From contig NZ_JAIVFX010000011.1 in the NCBI RefSeq assembly GCF_020829625.1, positions 62,001 to 126,000 on the forward strand: 64,000 nucleotides of DNA, in the 5' to 3' direction. The position numbers and the translations under genes were made by a program. Positions 51,813 to 60,928 of this stretch are shown here, piece after piece. Source of the DNA: Nostoc sp. XA010 (GTDB lineage: Bacteria; Cyanobacteriota; Cyanobacteriia; Cyanobacteriales; Nostocaceae). The notes beneath the pieces were generated by a model that was not told the origin of the DNA, did no database searches, and worked only from the letters and a program-made list of their open reading frames with translations. Position 1 is the first letter of the stretch, and each line of letters starts with the position of its first letter.

Positions 51813-52781
51813 TTACGAAAGTACTGGTTGTGCTTCCAGCTTCTCAGATTGGTTCTTCAAGACGGTTGGTAATTGGCTGTTGAACGCTTCACTTTCAACC
51901 ACTTGCGATCGGAAACCATCGGGCCCGACTGGAACATCTCCCGTGATGGTGGTGCGATAGAGGACGCGCTCAACTTCCAGATGATCCAGATCCTGCGGGG
52001 CTAAATGTGAGGTGGCGCGATTGTCCCAGAAGGCAATGTCACCGTTGTTCCATCGGAAGCGGGTGGTGTAGGCAGGCTTGGTGATTTGGTTGAAGAATAA
52101 CTCAAGCAGCAGATCGCTCTCTTGCCGTGACACATCAAGAATGTGCGAGGTGAAGTTAGGATTCACGTATAATGCTCGTTCGCCTGTCTCAGGATGAACC
52201 CTGACGACTGGGTGTATTGAAACCAGGGGATTGGCTGCAATGCGCTGGGCGATTTTGCTATTGCTGGGCAGATTCAAACGCGCATTGAAGCGATGTTCGG
52301 CTTTCAATCCATCTGCTAGCGATCGCAGGGGTGCTGATAGACCCTCGTAGGCTGCGACCAAGTTAGTCCACTGTGTGTCACCACCGAAGCTGGGAACGTT
52401 AACCGCACGCAAAATCGATGCCGCAGGAGGGTTGACAACTGCTGTCACATCGGTATGCCAACGGCTCTCGTAGCTGGAACGCCGCAGACCGTTGCGCCGT
52501 TCGTAACGGCTACGGTCAATCGGCAGTATTTCTGAGAAGCCTTCAATTGGCTCATCTTCGTGGGGATGCGCGTAGGTAACTTCGCCAAAACGAGCGGTGA
52601 ACGCAACCTGTGCAGCATGATCGATGTTCTGACCGCGAAAGAACACGACTTTCCACTTCAATAGTGCTTGACGAATTTCTTTGACTGCATCATCGTGCAA
52701 GGGACGCGAAAGGTCTACGCCACTGATTTCCGCACCGATGAAACCGGCTACCTGCTTGACTTCAATGTGTTTGTTGCTCAT
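51813..52781 (-). CDS. TauD/TfdA family 2-oxoglutarate-dependent dioxygenase
   Basis: 322 residues. The Fe(II) facial triad is visible: His109 and Asp111 in SRWHTDVTAV and distal His259 in WDNRATSHLA, with Arg residues in VERVLYRTTI for 2-oxoglutarate. N-terminal GAEISGVDLSRPL and VVFFRGQ are family landmarks. Members oxidise taurine, sulphonates, alkyl sulphates or other small acids; the substrate is not determined. The gene is visibly more GC-rich than its neighbours, stands alone on both sides, and lacks sulphonate transport genes nearby, so it may have been acquired. Confidence 0.9.
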   Translation of the reverse strand: MSNKHIEVKQVAGFIGAEISGVDLSRPLHDDAVKEIRQALLKWKVVFFRGQNIDHAAQVAFTARFGEVTYAHPHEDEPIEGFSEILPIDRSRYERRNGLRRSSYESRWHTDVTAVVNPPAASILRAVNVPSFGGDTQWTNLVAAYEGLSAPLRSLADGLKAEHRFNARLNLPSNSKIAQRIAANPLVSIHPVVRVHPETGERALYVNPNFTSHILDVSRQESDLLLELFFNQITKPAYTTRFRWNNGDIAFWDNRATSHLAPQDLDHLEVERVLYRTTITGDVPVGPDGFRSQVVESEAFNSQLPTVLKNQSEKLEAQPVLS

Positions 52782-53057
52782 CTGAATTCTCCATAGTTTG
52801 ATCTATAGCGCAGTCTTCGCACTCGTCCGTTTCTTTTGGTATGTTGCTTGCACTTAATGACTACATACCAAAGGAAGCGATCGCATCTGAAAAGCATTAT
52901 ACGATAAATCGAGCAATTTACAGTAGTATAAAACTAGGACATTTTTATACTTGCTCTAATTCCCTCCTAAAAAAAGAGGGTTAGGGAGGATCAAGGCTGA
53001 AGCCAAGCTTAATAAACGTTAACAATTAATGAGTGTGACGGGTTTGCCAGATATGCA

Positions 53058-55094
53058 TCAATCCTCAAGCATCTTTAACAACTGCGGCTCGCTTAATTGC
53101 GTAATTCCCAAGGAAAGCGCTTTTTCTAATTTAGAACCTGCATCTTCTCCTACTACCAAATAATCTGTTTTTTTACTCACTGATTCAGTCACTTTACCAC
53201 CAGCTTTTTGAATCAAAGCCTTCGCTTCATCTCGCTTTAAGGTTGGTAATATTCCCGTAATTACAAAAGTTTTACCTGCGAACTTTTGATTAACATCCCC
53301 AACTATTTTTGTTTCTTCTGTGGCAGCTAATTGCAATCCTTCTGCTTGTAAGCGTTCTATCAACTTTTTATTGGCATCAATCCGAAACCACTGGTACACA
53401 GATTGGGCAATTTCAGCACCGATACCGTAAATTCCTTCAATATCTGATTGCTTTGCTGTCGCTAACTGTTCTACAGTGAAATATTTCTGAGTCAACAATT
53501 GGGCATTCACGCTGCCAACGTGACGGATGCCTAAACCATACAATACCCTTGACCAAGGTTGGTTTTTTGATTGAGCGATCGCATCTACCAATTTCTCTGC
53601 CGACTTTTGACCCATTCTTTCTAATGCACACAATTTGCTTTGTGTCAACTCATACAAATCGGCAACGGAATGCACCAAACCTTTATCAACGAGTTGATGC
53701 GCCAGCTTTTCCCCCAAGCCTTTAATATCTAAGGCATCACGACTTACCCAATGTTCAATGGAACCTTTGAGAATCGCTGCACAGGAAGCATTGACGCACC
53801 GAGTCACCGCCTCACCTGATTCGCGCACCACTGGTTGACCACAGACTGGGCAATGGGTGGGCATAACGAAAGGTTCAGTGTCAGAGGGACGGAGTTCTTT
53901 TAATACCCTCAGCACTTCTGGGATGATTTCTCCAGCTTTGCGGACAATCACAGTATCGCCAATGCGAATGTCCAATTGAGTAATGCGATCGCTATTATGT
54001 AACGTCGCGCGAGAAACTGTTGTCCCCGCCAGTTGCACCGGGCGCATCTCGGCTAACGGCGTTAACGCTCCCGTTCGTCCGACATTTACAGCAATATTTT
54101 CTACACGAGTGGGTGCTTCTTCGGCTGGGTACTTTAGAGCGATCGCCCAGCGAGGGAATTTCTGCGTAAACCCTAGCTGTTCTTGAAGTTTAAAAGAATT
54201 CAGCTTTACTACTACCCCATCAGTCATGTAGGGTAAATTCAGCCGCTCCGTATCCCAGTATTCATAATATTTTGCCACTTCTGCGATCGAGGCACACAAT
54301 TTATGGTTGGGGTTGACTCGAAAACCCATCTTTTCTAATAACTCCAATGCTTCCCATTGGGTATTGGCAATACTGGCGTCATCTCTACCAGGAATGTGCA
54401 GAGTGTAGCCAAAGAAATCTAATCGCCGTTTAGCGACAATGCGCGAGTCTAGTTGCCTGAGTGTACCAGCTGCGGCATTACGGGGATTGGCAAATAATTG
54501 CTCACCTGCTTTTTGTCTTTCCTCGTTAATTTGTTTAAATACTTCCAACGGTAAAAACGCCTCGCCGCGTACTTCCACCCTTTCTAGAATTTCTGACCCT
54601 TCAAAATTCAAACGCAAGGGAATTGAGCGAATTGTCCGCACATTTTGGGTGATATCTTCACCAGTCACCCCATCGCCCCTAGTTGCACCCCTTACTAGAA
54701 TGCCATTTTGATAGGTAAGAGCCAAAGCAGAACCATCAATTTTAAGTTCACAGACATATTCCACCGAGTCTATTTTCGGTACTTGTCGCCGCCAACGCTG
54801 ATCCCAGGCTTGCAACTCATCGATATTAAATGCATTCTCCAGGCTGTAGAGGGGGATATTATGCCGCACCGAGGTAAACTGCGTTGCTGGCCTTTCACCC
54901 ACGCGCACAGTCGGACTATCGGGAGTTGCCAATTCTGGATATTGAATTTCCAGTTGTTGCAATTCTCGATATAGCTGGTCATAGACTGCATCCTCCATAA
55001 TTGGAGCATCTAAAACGTAATAAGCGAAGCTTGCTTGTTGTAATAACTGGCGCAGTTCTTCTGTACGTTTTACTTCCGGCTTAATCTGGGTCAT
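53058..55094 (-). CDS. ligA: NAD-dependent DNA ligase
   Basis: 678 residues from ATG 55094 (MTQIKPEVKRTEELRQLL); the longer frame to 55136 adds non-family residues. Seals nicks in replication and repair using NAD+. Order: Ia domain (1-70, YYVLDAPIMEDAVYDQLYREL), adenylation domain with catalytic Lys118 in CELKIDGSAL, OB fold (NVGRTGALTPLA), zinc finger (CPVCGQPVV...TRCVNASC), helix-hairpin-helix repeats (LDIKGLGEKLAHQLV, YGIGAEIAQSV) and a C-terminal BRCT domain (GKTFVITGILPTLKRDEA). Complete. Confidence 0.96.
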   Translation of the reverse strand: MTQIKPEVKRTEELRQLLQQASFAYYVLDAPIMEDAVYDQLYRELQQLEIQYPELATPDSPTVRVGERPATQFTSVRHNIPLYSLENAFNIDELQAWDQRWRRQVPKIDSVEYVCELKIDGSALALTYQNGILVRGATRGDGVTGEDITQNVRTIRSIPLRLNFEGSEILERVEVRGEAFLPLEVFKQINEERQKAGEQLFANPRNAAAGTLRQLDSRIVAKRRLDFFGYTLHIPGRDDASIANTQWEALELLEKMGFRVNPNHKLCASIAEVAKYYEYWDTERLNLPYMTDGVVVKLNSFKLQEQLGFTQKFPRWAIALKYPAEEAPTRVENIAVNVGRTGALTPLAEMRPVQLAGTTVSRATLHNSDRITQLDIRIGDTVIVRKAGEIIPEVLRVLKELRPSDTEPFVMPTHCPVCGQPVVRESGEAVTRCVNASCAAILKGSIEHWVSRDALDIKGLGEKLAHQLVDKGLVHSVADLYELTQSKLCALERMGQKSAEKLVDAIAQSKNQPWSRVLYGLGIRHVGSVNAQLLTQKYFTVEQLATAKQSDIEGIYGIGAEIAQSVYQWFRIDANKKLIERLQAEGLQLAATEETKIVGDVNQKFAGKTFVITGILPTLKRDEAKALIQKAGGKVTESVSKKTDYLVVGEDAGSKLEKALSLGITQLSEPQLLKMLED

Positions 55095-55180
55095 TAGACT
55101 TATTACAAAATACCTAGCGAACAGAATAGCCTGCATGAGCAGGCTTTGTTTGGGTAGCCGTGACTTGTAGTCGTTGGGAT

Positions 55181-56245
55181 TTAACGATCCCAGTCTTCGA
55201 CTTCATATAAAAATCGAGTTTTGCCAATCAGTTTACGATTAGCAGAGGTACTTTGGACAAACACAACATACTTTTCTAGGTTACTCGGTTTAATCCGAAT
55301 CGTTGCATCCATCGGTAGACCTAACATTTCTCGTGCTGCACCTCCTTCAAATAAATCACCTGTTGCCCGATCCATTAAGATAATTTCTTTTTGAGCCTGG
55401 ATAGTTTCTGTTTTTGTAAATTCGTAGAAACCCCGCCCAACTTTAAAACTTAAACCATTTTCTAATACAAAGGCTTTAATTGAAATATCTTGTTCAACCT
55501 CTAAAATCTGGAAACGCCCTGGAGAAACTGCCCGTAAATCAGCCGATTTGTAATAGGATGTTGCTTCCCGGTTCATCATGGTGTTAAATATTTTATTTAA
55601 CCCACGGCTCATGCGTCCCTCGTCAATTACTTCTTGTTCATAAGCTTGTAGCTGTTCATTAGAAGATTGTTGGTAGCAGACTGCTAAAAACAAATCACTA
55701 ATATACGAAAACTGGTCTAAGTTAATATGAAAACCGCCAGACTTTTCTGCAAGTTCTTGATAAAAAGGAGTGGCATGAGGACGATTGAGTGCCTGAACTC
55801 CGTAAACTGTAATTTCTGCCTCAGCTAATTTATCTAACTCTTTGCGCCAATTCAGTTTTTTAGGATTGTGTGCTGGAGGATGGGGAATATCATCGCCAAT
55901 CAAGACCAATGATTTTGTTGCTGACTTTGACCAAGATAAAGATTGGGATTCATGTAACACCAATTCATAACATTCTGGTGCATCTCCGCCACCAGTAGGT
56001 TCGACATTTTGCACAAAATCACAAATAGCATCAACATCACCGGATATGTTAAATATTTTGGTGACATAAGTTGAACCTGCATCGCAATAGTCACCATGAG
56101 CAATAATCCCAATCCGAATTAAGGGAATTTCGTCTATCAGTCTGGTAACGGTATTTTTGATTTTTCGCCGTACTTGAGTAAGGCAAGGGTACATACTCCC
56201 AGTTGTATCAAAACTGAAAACAATCTCAATATTATTACTTGTCAC
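55181..56245 (-). CDS. Von Willebrand factor A domain protein
   Basis: 354 residues. The N-terminal VWA domain (about 5-190) has a canonical MIDAS: IVFSFDTTGSMYPCL (Asp13, Ser17), a Thr/Asp loop in GDYCDAG and VEPTGGGDAPE, and SLVLIGDDIPHPP. The C-terminal part (about 220-350) ends in a beta-rich segment (IRIKPSNLEKYVVFVQSTSANRKLIGKTRFLYEVEDW) that I do not recognise. No signal or membrane segment, so an intracellular metal-dependent scaffold is likely. The protein resembles VWA parts of eukaryotic alpha-kinase-type proteins. It lies 86 bases upstream of ligA on the same strand. Confidence 0.85.
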   Translation of the reverse strand: MTSNNIEIVFSFDTTGSMYPCLTQVRRKIKNTVTRLIDEIPLIRIGIIAHGDYCDAGSTYVTKIFNISGDVDAICDFVQNVEPTGGGDAPECYELVLHESQSLSWSKSATKSLVLIGDDIPHPPAHNPKKLNWRKELDKLAEAEITVYGVQALNRPHATPFYQELAEKSGGFHINLDQFSYISDLFLAVCYQQSSNEQLQAYEQEVIDEGRMSRGLNKIFNTMMNREATSYYKSADLRAVSPGRFQILEVEQDISIKAFVLENGLSFKVGRGFYEFTKTETIQAQKEIILMDRATGDLFEGGAAREMLGLPMDATIRIKPSNLEKYVVFVQSTSANRKLIGKTRFLYEVEDWDR

Positions 56246-56370
56246 CCGCTCACCTAAATTAATATTTAATTTTTAACTTACAAAATTACAAATGGCACGC
56301 AATCATGGTTAAAAATTTTACAGGTAAGCCTCAAATTTTTGACATTTATTTAGTAAAAGGATAGTAAAAA

Positions 56371-56529
56371 ATGGGTAACGGTATTTTTGAGATGATTATT
56401 TTATTTCTTGGCTCATTATTTTTACTCATGGGGCTTATAATGGCACGTTCAGCCACCTCTTTGATTGTGCAACTTCTTTCTGCTGCAAGTTCCCTAATCT
56501 TTAGTCTAACTACCCCTATTTTATTTTGA
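56371..56529 (+). CDS. Possible small hydrophobic protein
   Basis: 52 residues, MGNGIFEMIILFLGSLFLLMGLIM then ARSATSLIVQLLSAASSLIF, with AAGGA nine bases before the ATG. It could be a small membrane protein with one or two helices. The evidence is only a ribosome site and hydrophobicity. A minus-strand frame (56346-56546) overlaps. The 17 bases at 56374-56390 are identical to 56144-56160 inside the VWA gene. Confidence 0.3.
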   Translation: MGNGIFEMIILFLGSLFLLMGLIMARSATSLIVQLLSAASSLIFSLTTPILF

Positions 56530-56684
56530 CAAAAGCGAGATTCCACTTTTTAAAAATTAATGAGGTGGGATTCCACCTACTATATGAACAACATCAAAAG
56601 CGATCGCTCGTCCAGTCTGGAAAACTAAAAGAGCGATCGCTACCTTCGGTTTTGAAGCCTAAGTATGGCAGTCAGCTCCCATAC

Positions 56685-57479
56685 TTAGGCTAAAGGTTGA
56701 TCGCCCTCTCCGTGTGGTAGCATCCCCGCCTCTGGTCGTGGTGCAGACATGATTTGCTTTTGCTGTTCTTGCAGCCAGGTTTCAAAGAGTTCATTCAGCA
56801 GTCGCACTTTCATAAATTCATCTAGTTGTGCGGGGATAAATTTTTCCAACCGCAAAATCACGAACCAGTCGGCGATGCGGGTAGGGGGCAATATCTGACC
56901 TGGTTGACTGCTAGATAGCATTTGCACCATTACCGGATGTAGTGCATTCAGTTCAATCGGGCCTACTAAGCCTCCAGTTTGGGCTTCTGGCCCCAGTGAA
57001 TATTCACGCGCCAAGTCAGCAAAAGAGTTTTCTTTCGCCTGAATGCGGAAGTAAAGTTCTTGGGCTATTCCCACATCCTGGGTTCGCAGTAGAGAATAAA
57101 TTACTTTATCTAGTTTTGTCTTGGACTGAAAAAAGTAGGATTCCAGTTTATTACCCCAAGTAGCCTGCTTGAATTTTTCAATTTTAAGCTTACGAGTGAT
57201 AATAACTTCTAGTTGTTCGGGAGTCAGTCCTTGATGTGCCATCCAAGCCTGGATGTCTTCTTCATTTTTGAACTGTTTTTCAGCGTAAAACTGCTGTTTA
57301 GCTTGGGCTACTTCCTCAGGTGTACATATTGCTACGTTGGCGGAGCGTGAATTTTCGTCTATTGCCTCATCAATAATCAATTCGCGCTGCAAATGTGGCA
57401 GCATTTGGTAACTTGCCAGTAAGGAAATCAGTTCACTAGCTGTGATTGTACGATTACCGATTTGGATCGCTTCAGTCAT
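56685..57479 (-). CDS. Parvulin-type peptidylprolyl isomerase
   Basis: 264 residues. An N-terminal helical chaperone-like part (1-120, SurA_N-like: ISLLASYQMLPHLQRELIIDEAI, TPEEVAQAKQQFYAEKQF, GLTPEQLEVIITRKLKIEKFK) is followed by a PpiC domain (about 125-225: AQELYFRIQAKENSFADLAREYSLGPEAQTGGLVGPIELNALHPVM, and ADWFVILRLEK). There is no signal peptide, so it is cytoplasmic or co-secreted. In cyanobacteria such isomerases often sit with HlyD/ABC exporters, but none is present here. Catalyses prolyl cis-trans isomerisation in folding clients. Confidence 0.88.
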   Translation of the reverse strand: MTEAIQIGNRTITASELISLLASYQMLPHLQRELIIDEAIDENSRSANVAICTPEEVAQAKQQFYAEKQFKNEEDIQAWMAHQGLTPEQLEVIITRKLKIEKFKQATWGNKLESYFFQSKTKLDKVIYSLLRTQDVGIAQELYFRIQAKENSFADLAREYSLGPEAQTGGLVGPIELNALHPVMVQMLSSSQPGQILPPTRIADWFVILRLEKFIPAQLDEFMKVRLLNELFETWLQEQQKQIMSAPRPEAGMLPHGEGDQPLA

Positions 57480-58111
57480 TAGCTTTCGGGCATCTTAAGA
57501 ATATCTGGTCTGTCAAAGAAGCTAAACCGTAGCCCACTCACTGGGAGCTTTTGTCTTAATCTTACCGAGTTAGGTACGCTAACTTCACTTTCGTAATAAT
57601 TAAATAGTGGCTTTAACATACTTTAAAATATACAGTTTATATGAGCTTTTATCAAAGATTCTACGTAAATACGACCAGATGTGAAAAAAAAGGACAAAGG
57701 TCAAATGGGAGCCTCCCAATTTTGCAATTTTACCAAAATAGTTACAAGTTAATTGCGATTGCTTTGCTTCACTGCGTTACGTACCCTGCGGGTTCTCCAA
57801 AGGAGTACGCAATGACAAATTATGTTTTTACACATTTGGGATGCTCCCGCTCAAGTAACTAATGACACTTCTCGCCACTGCAAGTTAGAAGACGAAGTTA
57901 TCATGAGCTAGGGTGCTTTGAGATCACCTTCTCCTAACAAAAGTTTTTTAGTTAACCAGAAATACTCACTTTATAGCGAGTCTCATTTGGATCTGACTTT
58001 TCCAATTATATTTTTGGTAGAGCGATGTCTACGAAGGGCTGCGCCTACGCTCACTATACCTCTATCCCAAAGTTTTATTATGTATCATCCCACAACCAAA
58101 AATTCTAACGT
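57480..58111. other. Repeat-bearing intergenic region
   Basis: 632 bases without a supported gene. 57773-57812 carries a dispersed cyanobacterial repeat (CTGCGTTACGTACCCTGCGGG) and 58022-58050 another copy of the GCGATGTCTACGAAGGGC repeat. Plus-strand frames at 57641-57862 and 57918-58130 run through these repeats and have no domain. Confidence 0.45.
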
Positions 58112-58486
58112 TTACAATGACTCTAAATAATTCAAAAGATCCGCCATTTCTTGGGGACTAGCTTGGAATTTTGGCATTGGCGGGGTTTCACCACTGATCA
58201 CCTGGCGAATTAGTCCATATCGAGACTTGTGTTTTGAAACAGCTTGCAAACTGGGGCCTACTCGCCCGTCTGCTTCCAAGCCATGACAACCAGCACAATT
58301 AATTTGAAAGATCGCGTGTCCTTGAACTGGGTTTCCTGTTAAGGATAAAACGCTCTTGACGTATGGATCGGAGGCTTGAACCAACTGAACACCAAAAAAG
58401 CCCAAAGAGACTGCTAGCAGTATAGCCAGGGTCAATAAAACGATCCTCTGAATCAAAATTTCAGGTTTGGTAATCTGGTTATCCAA
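58112..58486 (-). CDS. cytM: Cytochrome c-M
   Basis: 124 residues. An N-terminal membrane anchor or uncleaved signal (about 12-36, IVLLTLAILLAVSLGFFGVQL) is followed by a class I cytochrome c domain with haem-binding Cys64-x2-Cys67-His68 in INCAGCHG and axial Met in PPMPKF. CytM is a low-abundance cyanobacterial cytochrome thought to modulate respiratory and photosynthetic electron flow. It is divergent from petG, with which it shares a 210-base spacer. Confidence 0.92.
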   Translation of the reverse strand: MDNQITKPEILIQRIVLLTLAILLAVSLGFFGVQLVQASDPYVKSVLSLTGNPVQGHAIFQINCAGCHGLEADGRVGPSLQAVSKHKSRYGLIRQVISGETPPMPKFQASPQEMADLLNYLESL

Positions 58487-58696
58487 AAGGTTTGCTGTGA
58501 AAATCTAGGTGTGCTAAAAAGTTTTCATTTCCTACACATAGCTTAAAAGTTCTTGATTGTGTCTGCAAGCACAGAAGACTATTTTCTTGTGGGCAGTCAC
58601 TCTCCAAAAAGGCTGTAGGGCGCAGGATTCATACGAAATTTGGTAAAATCAAAAACAGGCAACGAATATTTAATAATTTCAAAGAGGAGATTTACA

Positions 58697-58810
58697 GTGG
58701 TTGAACCCCTACTATCAGGTATTGTCCTTGGTCTAGTTTTCGTCACCCTCGCCGGACTGTTTTACGCTGCCTATAAGCAATATAAGCGCCCCAATCAGTT
58801 GGGGGGATAA
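58697..58810 (+). CDS. petG: Cytochrome b6-f complex subunit 5 (PetG)
   Basis: 37 residues: MVEPLLSGIVLGLVFVTL, AGLFYAAYKQYKRPNQL and GG. A single membrane helix with the conserved YKQYKRP end. PetG is a small structural subunit needed for assembly of the cytochrome b6-f complex in the thylakoid. Start is GTG 58697 with GAGGAG seven to eight bases upstream. Nearby cytM also belongs to electron transport. Confidence 0.95.
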   Translation: MVEPLLSGIVLGLVFVTLAGLFYAAYKQYKRPNQLGG

Positions 58811-58939
58811 GCAGTGCTGAGTTTTGTTAGCGGATAGCTATGGTTTAGCCTGTGCTGAGTTTTGAGTGGGAAAATGAGGGGGATGAGGGAGACAAAATAA
58901 AATTTTCTCCTCCTGCTCCTTTGTCTGCCCCCTCTTTTC

Positions 58940-59485
58940 TTATTGCACAATTCTATAGAAAGTGAGTGATGTGTTGCCGTAAACTTTCTCGCGGCAAATT
59001 TCCCAATCGGGAATCTCTGGCGGTGTCCAACCTTGTGAGGTGTGTTCAACTGCGATTTCACCGCTAGGATCTAAAAGTTGATAGTGAGCGATCGCTTCTA
59101 ATACTGGCTGGTACAATCCACTGGCATAAGGTGGATCAAAGTAAATTCTATCGAATTGCTTGCCTGATAAAGTCTTTAACTGTTGGAAAATATCTCCCCG
59201 CAATACCCGAAGTTCTTGCTCGGCATTCGCTACCTGCTGCCAATTTTGTTGGATGGTGGCACAGGCTCGGCTCGATTGCTCAATTCCCACTACTAGGCTA
59301 GCTCCTCTACACAAAGCCTCTGCGCCCATTGAACCAGTACCGGCGCACAAATCTAGCCAGCGACAACCTGCAATTTCTCCCTGCCAAATATTAAACACTG
59401 CTTCTCTTACCCGCGCACTAGTGGGTCTAGTTTCTTTTCCGGGTAAAGTTTTTAGCTGGCGATTCCCGTAAATTCTCAGGCTCAT
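58940..59485 (-). CDS. rsmD: 16S rRNA (guanine(966)-N(2))-methyltransferase
   Basis: 181 residues. SAM-dependent Rossmann methyltransferase acting on the assembling 30S subunit. N-terminal RIYGNRQLKTLPGKETRPTSARVREAVFNI, motif I WLDLCAGTGSMGAEAL, acidic VVGIEQ, and catalytic DPPY (117-120) in RIYFDPPYASGLYQPVL. Convergent with petG. It precedes a 14-bp repeat array and lies downstream of hisH on the same strand. Confidence 0.93.
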   Translation of the reverse strand: MSLRIYGNRQLKTLPGKETRPTSARVREAVFNIWQGEIAGCRWLDLCAGTGSMGAEALCRGASLVVGIEQSSRACATIQQNWQQVANAEQELRVLRGDIFQQLKTLSGKQFDRIYFDPPYASGLYQPVLEAIAHYQLLDPSGEIAVEHTSQGWTPPEIPDWEICREKVYGNTSLTFYRIVQ

Positions 59486-59526
59486 TGGTTATTAGTCATT
59501 GGTCATTAGTCATTGGTCATTAGTCA
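59483..59526. repeat. CATTGGTCATTAGT tandem repeat
   Basis: About three copies of the 14-base unit CATTGGTCATTAGT (first copy CATTGGTTATTAGT), beginning at the rsmD start codon and filling half of the rsmD-hisH gap. A similar TCATTTGTCATTAG repeat follows sigC near 9959. Confidence 0.85.
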
Positions 59527-59569
59527 CAAGTTTTAGACAAACGACAAACAACAAATAACAAAAATAGTA

Positions 59570-60205
59570 TTAGGCAGGAATTTTTTCGCGGACTTGAGCA
59601 ACAAAATTAGATAAAATTTGCAATCCGATATTAGAGGATTTTTCGGGGTGAAATTGGACTGCCATCAGGTTTTCGTGGGCGATCGCAGCTGTGACGGTTT
59701 GAGTACCGTGGGTGACAGTTGCTGCACGGATTAGCGGGTCTATTGGGTCAACATAGTAAGAATGAACAAAATATACCCAAGGATCGGACGGTAAATGCTC
59801 CCACAAAATACTTTTTGGTTGAGTCACTTCCAGTTGATTCCAACCCATGTGAGGAATAGTGATGTCAGGTTCTGAGCGAAACCGCCGCACTTTTCCTTTG
59901 ATAATTCCTAGTCCTGGTTGAGTACCTTCTGCACTTGATTCAAAGAGAATTTGCAATCCTAAACAAATTCCCAAAAATGGTTTACCAGATGCGATCGCTT
60001 CTTTAATTGGTTGTTCCAAACCACGCGATCGCAGGTGTTGGACTGCTGGATCAAATGCTCCCACTCCCGGCAGAACTATTGCATCTGCCTGCTCTAATTC
60101 CTTTGGAGAATAAGTAACATTAGGAGTTGCTCCAGCTTTTTCCAAGCCTTTGCAGACTGAGTGCAAATTTCCCATCTCGTAATCTACGACCGCAATTACT
60201 GGCAT
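59570..60205 (-). CDS. hisH: Imidazole glycerol phosphate synthase glutaminase subunit
   Basis: 211 residues. Class I glutamine amidotransferase that supplies ammonia to HisF in histidine synthesis. Landmarks: VVDYEMGNLHSV, VLPGVGAFDPAVQ with oxyanion-loop PGVG, nucleophile Cys81 in FLGICLGLQILFE, VYFVHSYYV, and His/Glu of the triad in VQFHPEKSSNIG. No other his gene is adjacent, as is usual in cyanobacteria. Same strand as rsmD, 84 bases apart across a repeat. Confidence 0.95.
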   Translation of the reverse strand: MPVIAVVDYEMGNLHSVCKGLEKAGATPNVTYSPKELEQADAIVLPGVGAFDPAVQHLRSRGLEQPIKEAIASGKPFLGICLGLQILFESSAEGTQPGLGIIKGKVRRFRSEPDITIPHMGWNQLEVTQPKSILWEHLPSDPWVYFVHSYYVDPIDPLIRAATVTHGTQTVTAAIAHENLMAVQFHPEKSSNIGLQILSNFVAQVREKIPA

Positions 60206-60263
60206 TCACCTGCTCCTTGTAAATTTATTATGGAGGGTTTTTCTATTCTAAATAATATTTGTT

Positions 60264-60921
60264 ATGAAGAGAAGAATTCTATTAACTTCTTTTGACATTT
60301 GCCTAAAATATCAACAGTCGAATTCTTCTGATGATTAATTACTTGAAGTTACCAAACTTGATCTGATACCAGATGATTTAAGTTTTTTACCCTAGTTACC
60401 CGTAGATGTGCAACTTGCCAGTACTCAGGTAATGGAAAAAATCAATGCAATTCAACCTGATTACATCATCTGTTGTGGCATGGCTGTAAGGCGTACATAA
60501 TTAAGTATGGAAGCAGTTGCTAAGTAACTAGGCAAGAATAAATCAAATTAGATTAAGTAATGTAAAAACTCTTGAGATTATTTTGTAGTCAGAGTTTCAG
60601 CCCTCATTTGAGGACTAAAGTCCTCACTACAAACTTTTAATTATTTACACCGCTTTACTTAGCTGTAAGGAAATTGTTTTGCAAACAGCAGTTGATTTAA
60701 AAGAATTAGTCACGGGAGCAGCAGGGATTGAGATTAGTCACGACTGCGGGAAATTTATTTGTCTTGGTGTAGTGTCTCGCAAAGAGTACTTAAGCTAAAA
60801 GCAACTCATGGTAGGTTGTATTTTTGCCCACGTTCCGGTTCTCAATCAAGAAAATTTGATGGGGATTCTTGCAGATTCCGTATTAATTATTAACAAACTG
60901 GCACTTTCATCAAGTTGTTAA
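60264..60921 (+). pseudogene. Decayed pyroglutamyl-peptidase (C15)-like gene
   Basis: ATG 60264 opens MKRRILLTSFDICLKYQQSNSSDD, then TAA at 60336. The same frame continues LLEVTKLDLIPDDLSFLP-stop-LPVDVQLASTQVMEKINAIQPDYIICCGMAVRRT-stop-LSMEAVAK. After a disordered 60540-60680 stretch, other frames give VDLKELVTGAAGIEISHDCGKFIC and finally FAHVPVLNQENLMGILADSVLIINKLA ending at 60921. Together they reconstruct a C15-type peptidase with the Cys region (IICCGMA) and His region (HVPV), broken by several stops, frameshifts and probably an insertion. Confidence 0.7.
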
Positions 60922-60928
60922 TGTCTGT

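Noticed and set aside
57641..58130. Two plus-strand frames (57641-57862 and 57918-58130)
   Set aside because: Both cross dispersed repeats and show no domain or coding bias.
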